The position numbers and the translations under genes are program-made. A DNA stretch of 13,414 nucleotides, taken from positions 1-13,414 of the forward strand of contig MSYE01000184.1 of the NCBI GenBank assembly GCA_002176905.1, written 5' to 3'. Below are positions 1 to 7,748 of this stretch, piece by piece; within the stretch, counting starts at the first letter, position 1; each line of letters starts with the position of its first letter. The notes below the pieces were generated by a model. It saw nothing but the letters and a program-made list of their open reading frames with translations. It had not been told where the DNA came from and ran no database searches. This DNA is from a bacterium F11. Its GTDB lineage: Bacteria > Elusimicrobiota > Elusimicrobia > F11.

Positions 1-1
1 T

Positions 2-1159
2 TGGGGATGGCATGTCTATATCCAACCGCACGTTTGGTCGGTTTTCCTTTTCGCTGTCACAGCGGGGCTCATATTTGGATTGGCCCATGTGTTGGCTCTT
101 TTCTATGGTTCCGATCCCACGCCGAAAAAAATGTCTTCTCTTGATCGACTTCGTCTCTTTCCCCGTTTGTTTTTGTTTGGATTTATCTTTTCCTTGTTCG
201 TTGCTGTACCGTTAAGCTATCAATCGTACCCTCTATCCTTTATGCCATTCTTGGTTGAGTTAACCAAGGGTAAGATGATCCTTATATTGATATTGGCAAC
301 ATCTCCTCATTCTGCTTGGAACAGTGTGGCTTACTTTGAAGGTTGGCTAATGCTTTTGGCTGGAGCCAGAGATTCAAAAGAGACATCACCGGCTGAAGCT
401 CTTGTTACGTCCTTCTCCTATGTTGATTCACTAGCTGAGGAGGATCCCGATCCGCGGGAGGTTTCTGCAGCATTAAAGGGAATCCTGAGAGGATCCCCCC
501 TTCTTATGAACATTGATTCCCTTGATGGACAAATTGATGCGCTAATGAACCTTGGAGAAGGTGAGGATATGAATTCCGATCGTTTTTATGCTGAGTTAGA
601 TCAGCGGCTAATTCAGCAATACCGAAGACCACTATCCAAGAACGAATTAAAAGAGAAACTGTTGAGATTATCCAGTCAACAACAGGTTGCTTCAGAAGAT
701 GGGCTTGCTCTGGTTGTTCTTATGGACCGGTCAATGAAAGGAACATTGTCAAACACATTAAAGAGATTACCCAAAGGAGATAAAGGGGATCGAGATCTTT
801 TTCTTGTGCGAGAATCAAATGATCGATCTAATGTCAAAATTCCAGAAGGCTTTCGATTAAAAGAGACACTCTATCGGGATTCTGTCTTTGACCGAGAAGG
901 ATCAAAAGGAGGTTACAATCTCAACTGGAAAGAACTTAAGGCCCATCTTCAAGAAACAGCTGGGCTTGATCATAAGGTAGCGTTTGCCTTGGTGGCCTCC
1001 TCCCAACTCGATCAGATTCTCTATCTGGAAGAGGAGGAAGAGCTCAGTCGCATTGTCTTGTATGTATTGGGCGTGGGAAGGAGGATGTATGCGGGTAACC
1101 TTCGTCGGTTTGGAATGATATCACGGTTTGTGCACCGCCTGATTCAGCGGCAAGCCTAG
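2..1159 (+). CDS. C-terminal part of an integral membrane protein of unknown function (5' truncated by window edge)
   Basis: The reading frame is open from base 2 to a TAG at 1157-1159, giving 385 residues. The first in-frame start-like codon is a TTG at 80, which has no Shine-Dalgarno and lies inside a hydrophobic segment, so I treat the gene as entering from the left. There are three hydrophobic segments near the beginning: around HVWSVFLFAVTAGLIFGL, around RLFLFGFIFSLFVAVPL, and from ILILILATS to WLMLLAGA. They are followed by a roughly 270-residue hydrophilic, helix-rich, charged region (for example LYLEEEEELSR) ending in a basic tail (RLIQRQA). This suggests a membrane-anchored protein with a long soluble C-terminal domain. 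I do not recognise a family or catalytic motif. It converges on the AsmA gene, with a large palindrome in between. Confidence 0.7.
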   Translation, partial: WGWHVYIQPHVWSVFLFAVTAGLIFGLAHVLALFYGSDPTPKKMSSLDRLRLFPRLFLFGFIFSLFVAVPLSYQSYPLSFMPFLVELTKGKMILILILATSPHSAWNSVAYFEGWLMLLAGARDSKETSPAEALVTSFSYVDSLAEEDPDPREVSAALKGILRGSPLLMNIDSLDGQIDALMNLGEGEDMNSDRFYAELDQRLIQQYRRPLSKNELKEKLLRLSSQQQVASEDGLALVVLMDRSMKGTLSNTLKRLPKGDKGDRDLFLVRESNDRSNVKIPEGFRLKETLYRDSVFDREGSKGGYNLNWKELKAHLQETAGLDHKVAFALVASSQLDQILYLEEEEELSRIVLYVLGVGRRMYAGNLRRFGMISRFVHRLIQRQA

Positions 1160-1161
1160 TG

Positions 1162-1258
1162 CCTCTCATGCGCATGCGCGATCGCTTAACCCTTTTATCG
1201 AATACTTAATTGTCGATAAAATCGATAGCCGATCGCGATCGCGCATGCGCATGAGAGG
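1162..1258. repeat. 97-bp nested palindrome between convergent genes
   Basis: The 24-base left arm (1162-1185, beginning CCTCTCATGCGC) is perfectly complementary to the right arm (1235-1258, ending GCGCATGAGAGG). Inside is a second perfect 9-bp hairpin, TTTTATCGA (1193-1201) with TCGATAAAA (1213-1221), around an 11-base loop. The arms are built of smaller palindromes (ATGCGCAT, GCATGC, GCGATCGC). Placed between two convergent stop codons, it could end transcription from both sides. There is no T-run after the outer stem in either direction, so it is not a textbook intrinsic terminator. A REP/BIME-like repeat or protein-binding site are alternatives. Confidence 0.85.
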
Positions 1259-1277
1259 AAAAAGAATGGGATCTTAT

Positions 1278-3974
1278 TTACTTGAAAAGCCCTTTCAGTA
1301 AATCTTCGACCTGTTTAAGGGGCTTTTCTTCCTTGGATTTGGCATCGGTGGGTTGAGCTTTGTCTTGGGATGGGTTCTGTTTCTTTTTCTGGGAGGACCC
1401 GGAGCCGCCCAGTTTCTTCTGGAGGTAATTGCCGAGTTCTTTTGTGATGACTTCTTTGGCCTTCTTTTTAACAAATGTTTTATCCAAACCAATCTTGGGA
1501 TCGACGACGGTTCCTTTGATGGATAGCTTGACGGTGGTGCGGCCTTTTTCATCGTTAAGGTAGTCTCCCACCGATCCCCCAATTAAGCCAGCGGCCAATT
1601 TCAAGGTGACTTTTGTATTGATGGGTTGGGTTCCGGCCAGTCCAACGGTTCCGGTCATCTCGGCGTTTAATTCTTTTCCATCAATCAAAAAGCGATTAAT
1701 ATTCAGGAGTCCTTTCTTTAAGGTATAGTCACCCACGATTTTACGAAAGCTGATCTTGTCAAAAGAGGGAAGCTTGGATTTTCCCACGCCCTTTTTACTC
1801 AATTTTTGGAGAAGGGTTATCGGCATAAAAAGAACCTTGGCTGCCTTGATGTCGGAGCTCAACTTCTTTATATTGGTCACCTTTCCTTTCCCTTGACCAA
1901 GTTTGGCGACACCGCTTATTTTGGATAAATCTGGAGTGACGCCTGTTAAATTAAAAGAAAAATCCAAATTATTGCCATCATAATATGTGTGTTTAAGGGA
2001 TTTCACCTTGAGCTTGCTTTTGATATCAAGAGGAAAGAAGGGAGATTTGGCAGGTGAGGAAGGTGGAGCTGCATAGGCAAGCGGGAGTAATGTCCATGCC
2101 AGTTGCGATTTTCTCTTTTTACCCAATTTTGTTTTTTTGGGGGTCTTTGGAAGGAGTTTGTTGAGATCCAACTCTCCAACTTGGGCATCAACCCAGATGC
2201 GGGGATGTTTCTGAATGTTTTTTGCGGTGATCCCAGAATTCAATGGGAATCCGTTTAGCTTCCCTTTTAAATTGGTTATGGAAACACTATTTTCTGTAAA
2301 TTTAATCGATGAAACCAATCCTGATAACACACTCTGTTCGTATTGGGCTGATACTCCTTTTAAAGTGAGGGTTCCCGATATCTTTTGACGAGGACCTTTG
2401 GTCCACACTTTTCCATTAAGAGAGGATTTTCCTCCTGGTTTGTAAGCGCGAAGGGATGGGACCATAGCAGCTATCCCTTTTAAAGGGAACACATTGCTTT
2501 TAAATTGAGAGGAATATTGGAGATTCTTTTTTCCGGTTGAAACCGAGGCTGTTCCTGTTAATTTCATCTTGTCCACAAACAAGGAATAGGATGTGACATT
2601 CAGCTTCCCCGGGTCCATCCATTTTCCTTGGTAATCCAATTTGAAAGGAATACCTTCTTTCTTCTGAAATTGATCACCATAGGAAACATTGGCTTGGGTA
2701 CCGGTAATGGTTCCGGATAAGTTGGCTTCTTTTGTCGTCCCTTTTACCTCTGAAATCATAGAAAGCGGTCCCTTGATTTTAAGCTCTTTGGGAATGGAAC
2801 CCGGCAGAAATGTTGATAATTCGGTAACCGAAAGATTGTTTGTTTTGATTTCGAGATCAAAATGCCGCGCTGCTGTTGGCGCATCCTTGATGGAGCCCTT
2901 GCAGGATAATTTCGAGGAGGCCAGAGTGGCTTGAAAATATTGCAGGAAGATATTTTTGGTTTCCTTTATATTTCCTTTGAGGGAAAGTTTGAGGGGAACA
3001 TTTTTCTGTTTGGAAAACAGCTTCTTAAATCTGATATTTTGTTGAGTGGCATCCATATCCGCAGAGAAGGTTAGATCGTTTTTGGTTCCTTTCAAATGAG
3101 CCTTTCCATTGACGGGTCCATTAATACGAAGCCCTTTTGGGAGAGAGACAAAAGGTTTGTACACCGATGGGACAAGATTGTTCAACGAGACCGATAAATC
3201 GAGCGTAGGGAGATTTGTCAGAAGTTTCTCAACGCGACCAGATAGAGTCAAATTTGTTGGCCCCACAGAAACGATTCCTTCGCTTAGCTCAAACGATCCG
3301 TTCAAATGTCCTTGTCCAGCGAACTTAACATTGGCTTCTTGGTTTTTTGATCGTATGGTCATGCTGGTTTCGATGTCCATTGGATGAGTGAGACTAAAAT
3401 TACGGAGCTGGAACTGAAGGTTTTTTACCTCCGTCGACAATGTGGCTGGAGATTGATCAACAAAGGAGAGAGATCCGTTTTTAATTTGGGCCTGTGAGAT
3501 TAACAAGGCCAGGGCCTTGGAAGAAGAGCTGGAGGTTGTGGATGCGGATTTTCCTGTTTTGGCTGTGGTGGTGCTCTGCGAAATCAGATCAGAGAAATTA
3601 TAGGTGAGACCATCTTTGTGGCGGACAATGCGAACCTGTGGTTTTTCCAAAATCAGATCTTTGATAACGATTTTTTTGAAAAGGAGGGGAATCCATCGGA
3701 ACCGGAGATGGAACTTTTCGCTTGCCACAAAGGTCCCTTCTGAAAAATTGGGGGGCTCGGAGAGTTTAAATCCTTCAATTTGGATTCCCTTCACCAGTCC
3801 CACTGAAACCGTTCCCAGTTGTGCCGAGCGTTTCAAATGTTTGGTGATCTGTTTTTGAACCAGTTCTTTGGCTTTTTCCGGAGGGAGAAAAACGCGAATG
3901 GCAAAAGCCGCGATGGCGATCACCAGGACCGTTCCCAGGAATAGAAAACCCATGACCCTGATCAATTTTCTCAT
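1278..3974 (-). CDS. AsmA-family periplasmic/inner-membrane-anchored protein
   Basis: This is an 898-residue protein with one N-terminal membrane anchor (about residues 7-29, GFLFLGTVLVIAIAAFAIRV) followed by a very long beta-rich region with repeated short 'LKGxxxx' and 'xxSxxGxLKG' strands. The opening block 'LGTVSVGLVKGIQIEGFKLSE' then 'LILEKPQVRIVRHKDGLTYNFSDL' is the classic AsmA N-terminal pattern. AsmA-like proteins (bridge-like lipid transfer superfamily) are thought to move or organise phospholipids between inner and outer membrane; that role is family knowledge. The C-terminus is highly charged (KKKQNPSQDK to EEKPLK). A hydrophobic, signal-like stretch (about residues 622-640, WTLLPLAYAAPPSSP) in mid-protein is unusual. 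The start ATG at 3974-3972 overlaps the stop of a leader ORF as TAATG and has no good Shine-Dalgarno of its own. Confidence 0.85.
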   Translation of the reverse strand: MRKLIRVMGFLFLGTVLVIAIAAFAIRVFLPPEKAKELVQKQITKHLKRSAQLGTVSVGLVKGIQIEGFKLSEPPNFSEGTFVASEKFHLRFRWIPLLFKKIVIKDLILEKPQVRIVRHKDGLTYNFSDLISQSTTTAKTGKSASTTSSSSSKALALLISQAQIKNGSLSFVDQSPATLSTEVKNLQFQLRNFSLTHPMDIETSMTIRSKNQEANVKFAGQGHLNGSFELSEGIVSVGPTNLTLSGRVEKLLTNLPTLDLSVSLNNLVPSVYKPFVSLPKGLRINGPVNGKAHLKGTKNDLTFSADMDATQQNIRFKKLFSKQKNVPLKLSLKGNIKETKNIFLQYFQATLASSKLSCKGSIKDAPTAARHFDLEIKTNNLSVTELSTFLPGSIPKELKIKGPLSMISEVKGTTKEANLSGTITGTQANVSYGDQFQKKEGIPFKLDYQGKWMDPGKLNVTSYSLFVDKMKLTGTASVSTGKKNLQYSSQFKSNVFPLKGIAAMVPSLRAYKPGGKSSLNGKVWTKGPRQKISGTLTLKGVSAQYEQSVLSGLVSSIKFTENSVSITNLKGKLNGFPLNSGITAKNIQKHPRIWVDAQVGELDLNKLLPKTPKKTKLGKKRKSQLAWTLLPLAYAAPPSSPAKSPFFPLDIKSKLKVKSLKHTYYDGNNLDFSFNLTGVTPDLSKISGVAKLGQGKGKVTNIKKLSSDIKAAKVLFMPITLLQKLSKKGVGKSKLPSFDKISFRKIVGDYTLKKGLLNINRFLIDGKELNAEMTGTVGLAGTQPINTKVTLKLAAGLIGGSVGDYLNDEKGRTTVKLSIKGTVVDPKIGLDKTFVKKKAKEVITKELGNYLQKKLGGSGSSQKKKQNPSQDKAQPTDAKSKEEKPLKQVEDLLKGLFK

Positions 3975-4003
3975 TATGAGATTTTACATTTTTGATGCGC
4001 CAT
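3974..4003 (-). CDS. Nine-codon leader ORF translationally coupled to the AsmA gene
   Basis: ATG at 4003-4001 encodes MAHQKCKIS and ends in TAA at 3976-3974. The last A of that stop is the first A of the AsmA ATG (TAATG). Upstream on the minus strand is AAGGAG, five to six bases before this ATG, a much stronger ribosome site than anything before the AsmA ATG. The arrangement suggests ribosomes load at the leader and restart at AsmA. It is seen directly as sequence; translation is inferred. No attenuator-type codon run is present. Confidence 0.5.
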   Translation of the reverse strand: MAHQKCKIS

Positions 4004-4035
4004 AGGTTCTCCTTTTTTCGACGGGGCTGAAGGGG

Positions 4036-4041
4036 TATAAT
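4036..4041 (+). promoter_or_regulatory. Candidate -10 box (TATAAT) for ssrA
   Basis: A perfect TATAAT lies about 100 bases before the mature tmRNA 5' end. The -35 position 17 bases upstream is only a T-run (4013-4018), so the promoter is half-supported. If used, the transcript would start near 4048 and carry a leader of nearly 100 bases containing two hairpins, removed by RNase P at 4145. The box also lies in the divergent AsmA promoter region; its reverse complement gives a weaker TATACC. Confidence 0.4.
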
Positions 4042-4085
4042 GAGAAGGAATGAGCATGATGCATGGGAGTCAAATTAAAGAAGGT

Positions 4086-4113
4086 TTTTCGAGCTCGAAC
4101 TCGAGCTCGAAAA
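4086..4113. repeat. Perfect 13-bp hairpin made of two TCGAGCTCGA palindromes
   Basis: TTTTCGAGCTCGA (4086-4098) pairs with 4101-4113 across a two-base AC spacer. Each arm holds the 10-base palindrome TCGAGCTCGA, so the site is also a 12-base tandem direct repeat. It lies in the ssrA leader, directly against a second hairpin that shares its AAA bases. It may be a protein-binding site or an RNA leader structure. Confidence 0.75.
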
Positions 4114-4141
4114 TTTGATCCGCCGATGGCGGATCAAATTT
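4111..4141. repeat. Perfect 14-bp hairpin directly 5' of tmRNA
   Basis: AAATTTGATCCGCC (4111-4124) is complementary to 4128-4141 across a GAT loop. It ends three bases before the mature tmRNA 5' G at 4145. It may affect RNase P processing of the leader or be a REP-like intergenic palindrome: a similar AAATTT-GCC/GGC-AAATTT design occurs 3' of the tRNA-Arg remnant (13127-13147) and at 12502-12523. Confidence 0.75.
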
Positions 4142-4240
4142 ATTGGGGGTGAAAAGGTTTCGACGGTGGATGAGTGAGTGATTGTCGCAGGTCGGAGTTG
4201 GTCGGCAGGCTCCGTTACAAAGCTGACCAAATTGATAACT

Positions 4241-4270
4241 GCTAACACTGAGTTAGCACTCGCAGCCTAA
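4241..4270 (+). other. tmRNA proteolysis tag ORF (ANTELALAA)
   Basis: The frame GCT AAC ACT GAG TTA GCA CTC GCA GCC TAA encodes a nine-residue tag ending LALAA, followed by a stop. The resume codon is most likely the GCT at 4241, since no other frame here gives an LAA-type ending. Family knowledge: the terminal LAA is read by ClpXP and related proteases. Confidence 0.88.
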
Positions 4271-4460
4271 ACCGCTGCGGCGTTCTGCCCAAGATGCCCG
4301 GTATTGGGGCCAGAACGTCATCACCGGGATCGGTTGTTAAGGCGCGTCTCGTCTTTACCAACTTAAACACAACGAGGCTGGCAGAACTGCGGTTCTGTCT
4401 AGTGACAACGGTTCTGCGAGATCAAGACTAGGCTAAACCTGTAGTGGCACCACAATCTCT

Positions 4461-6053
<1,593 letters not shown>

Positions 6054-6059
6054 TTTTCT

Positions 6060-6572
6060 TTACTTCCTAACTTTGGATTTTTTGCGTCCGGTCTGTTTGT
6101 TTTCTTCTGCCTTAAACTTCAACCATTCAGAAAACATCCGTTGGTCTTGCATGGGGAGGGATTTGTAACGCTCAATAAGAAGTTGGATTTCGTTATCTTC
6201 TTCTGCGAGCTTATTTTTCAAGTCACCGCGATACCGGTCCACCAGTCGGGGTAGGGGTATTTCATAAGCGGCAGCTAATTTGGACAAGATGGCCAAGTTT
6301 TGAGTCCCCCTGATACCTCGCTCCATTTGGGAGAGAAAGGGATTTGAAATCCCGGTCAACTTTTCTACGTCTCGAAGGCTCAGGTTTTTCTCTTCTCGAA
6401 GCTGCCTTAAGAACACCCCCAATCTCTTCTTGTTCTCCGTGGCTTGCTCGGCAACAAAAGCGATTTCTTCGGCTGCTTTCTTCAAGGGGCCCACATAGGA
6501 TTGAACACGCCTCCCAAAGGCAGCAGCCCCTTCTTTCTTAACCAGCTCGCTTATTTCATCTTTTAAGCCCAT
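6060..6572 (-). CDS. XRE-family transcriptional regulator (probable element repressor)
   Basis: A 170-residue protein with a helix-turn-helix of the XRE/Cro-CI type at residues about 50-111 (FLRQLREEKNLSLRDVEKLTG, then ISNPFLSQMERGIRG). It is flanked by an alanine- and charge-rich N-terminal helix and a basic C-terminal tail (GRKKSKVRK). No peptidase domain is present, so it is not a LexA- or CI-type self-cleaving repressor. ATG at 6572-6570 follows an AGGAG eight bases upstream. The predicted promoter (-35 TTGCAG, -10 GATACT) overlaps a palindromic operator-like site, suggesting autoregulation and control of the divergent genes. The recombinase follows six bases downstream. Confidence 0.88.
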   Translation of the reverse strand: MGLKDEISELVKKEGAAAFGRRVQSYVGPLKKAAEEIAFVAEQATENKKRLGVFLRQLREEKNLSLRDVEKLTGISNPFLSQMERGIRGTQNLAILSKLAAAYEIPLPRLVDRYRGDLKNKLAEEDNEIQLLIERYKSLPMQDQRMFSEWLKFKAEENKQTGRKKSKVRK

Positions 6573-6602
6573 TTTCAGCTCTCCTGTTCAAGTCTTGGCA
6601 AT

Positions 6603-6631
6603 AGTATCTCATAGATGCAATACTTCTGCAA
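6603..6631 (-). promoter_or_regulatory. Promoter of the XRE-recombinase operon
   Basis: On the minus strand TTGCAG (6631-6626) and GATACT (6608-6603) are separated by 17 bases, a good sigma-70-type match. It lies about 30 bases before the XRE start codon. The -10 and spacer are covered by the palindrome at 6604-6623. Confidence 0.55.
6604..6623. promoter_or_regulatory. Operator-like palindrome in the divergent control region
   Basis: GTATnnCATnnATGnnATAC is a perfect 20-bp dyad apart from the unconstrained pairs. A second, looser dyad, GCAnTnCATnnnnATGnAnTGC, lies at 6643-6664 with the same CAT/ATG half-sites. The direct repeat TGCAATACwTCTG occurs at 6616-6628 and 6642-6654, exactly 26 bp apart. 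These are likely binding sites for one or both HTH proteins on either side; iterons for replication are another reading. Confidence 0.45.
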
Positions 6632-6708
6632 GCAATTATTGTGCAATACATCTGAATGGAATGCTACACTTTAGCAAGCACTCATCAATTCCTTGAAGTG
6701 GAGGTCAA

Positions 6709-6924
6709 ATGGATAAATACAGGCTCAATGCAAAATTTGTAAGGGAAACGCTGGCCCGAAACAATAAACCACTCAAATGGCTAACCCTTAAGCTCAAAAC
6801 AACCAGCGGCTACATGGCTCAGCTCCTCAATGGTACGAGGTGCCCCTCTCCTGAAATGCGTTCAAAGATTATGGAGGGTTTAGGTAAGAAGAATTTCGAT
6901 GACCTTTTCACCAGAAAACGATGA
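6709..6924 (+). CDS. Small Cro-like HTH protein
   Basis: A 71-residue basic protein. The order KFVRETLARNNKPLKWLTLKLK, TTSGYMAQLLNGTR and PSPEMRSKIMEGLGK matches the helices of a Cro/CI-type HTH domain: helix 2 WLTLKLK, recognition helix SGYMAQLLNG. ATG follows a GGAGG five bases upstream. It is the first gene of the rightward operon and is divergent from the XRE repressor, the usual position of a Cro-type antagonist or an early regulator/excisionase. The family match is by pattern only. Confidence 0.78.
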   Translation: MDKYRLNAKFVRETLARNNKPLKWLTLKLKTTSGYMAQLLNGTRCPSPEMRSKIMEGLGKKNFDDLFTRKR

Positions 6925-7099
6925 ACCCATCAATAATCTTTGCTCTGACAAGGACCAATTGGATTCTTGTTTAAGACCTCTTGCACGAATTATTGCCCAA
7001 GCCATTATAAATGATAGGAGGAAGGACAGTGAGTCTCACTGCGACCCAATACAAGAACATTGTTCGACACCACTCACGGTTCTATCGCCGATTGGTTGA
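6899..7099 (+). CDS. Small overlapping hypothetical ORF in the element's early operon
   Basis: A 66-residue ORF overlapping the end of the small HTH gene by 26 bases and the start of the TOPRIM gene by about 70. It contains a likely amphipathic helix, LRPLARIIAQAIINDRRKDS. No clear Shine-Dalgarno precedes its ATG. It fills the only gap in an otherwise compact operon, which supports it, but the reading frame could be chance. I do not recognise its function. Confidence 0.4.
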   Translation: MTFSPENDEPINNLCSDKDQLDSCLRPLARIIAQAIINDRRKDSESHCDPIQEHCSTPLTVLSPIG

Positions 7100-7748
7100 A
7101 ATGCGCCCCGTGAATGGGCGGGCCCTTGAATGGATGAAGGAAAACAACAAGGGCTATTCAAATACAACCATCGAGAAATTCAAAATTCATCAAGGTGTTC
7201 TTCAACTTTTTGATAAATCCGCCGGGACGGGCCCTCGGGGCTTTGTTCACTCAAACCCTACTATCATTATCCCTGTTGGTCCCGTGAATAGGTGTTACCA
7301 ATACCTCCTTCCAAAAAAACAGCGGTGGTTTGTCACTCCCGGTGGATACGGAGCCCAATGGATGGGTAACTTATTTAACAGGGAGCTATTGGTTTGCGAA
7401 GGGGAATGGGATTGCCTCCGCCTACATAATGAAGGATTCGACAACGCGGTTACATCAACCGCTGGTTCCATGACATGGCTTCCCAACTGGACACCCCTCT
7501 TCAAGGCAAAAAAAGTCTGGATTTGTTACGACCGTGACCCTATTGGACAACGCGGCGCAGCCAAAATGGCCCGTCAAATCTATCCCGTGGCTGAGAAAAT
7601 TTTCTTTATAGACCTGCCCTTGCGGGGAACACCGCAATCAAAGGATGTCTCTGATTATTTTAAAGAAGGAGGTGACAAAGATGGATTTAGAAGGCTCATC
7701 GAACGTGCCAGACCCTATCTGCCCAAACTTTATCGAACAGGGAAGTGA
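7029..7748 (+). CDS. TOPRIM-domain primase-like protein lacking a zinc-binding domain
   Basis: A 239-residue protein. The N-terminal half has the primase-core-like phrase ALEWMKENNKGYSNTTIEKF and RWFVTPGG. The TOPRIM fold follows, with the glutamate in LLVCEGEWDCL (E124) and the DxD pair in ICYDRDPIGQRGA (D168, D170), the metal-binding residues of DnaG and Twinkle-type primases. No CxxC zinc ribbon and no helicase domain are fused. GTG at 7029 was chosen because AGGAGG stands seven bases before it; an in-frame ATG at 7011 lies upstream of that Shine-Dalgarno. The last 68 bases overlap the ATPase gene, so the two are probably co-translated and work together in element replication (inference). 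Confidence 0.85.
   Translation: MSLTATQYKNIVRHHSRFYRRLVEMRPVNGRALEWMKENNKGYSNTTIEKFKIHQGVLQLFDKSAGTGPRGFVHSNPTIIIPVGPVNRCYQYLLPKKQRWFVTPGGYGAQWMGNLFNRELLVCEGEWDCLRLHNEGFDNAVTSTAGSMTWLPNWTPLFKAKKVWICYDRDPIGQRGAAKMARQIYPVAEKIFFIDLPLRGTPQSKDVSDYFKEGGDKDGFRRLIERARPYLPKLYRTGK

Noticed and set aside
1162..1258. The palindrome as a standard intrinsic terminator
   Set aside because: Neither strand has a T-run following the outer stem.
2689..3858. Several + strand ORFs of 80-90 codons inside the AsmA region
   Set aside because: They are antisense to a long, well-supported AsmA frame and have no ribosome sites or protein-like composition.
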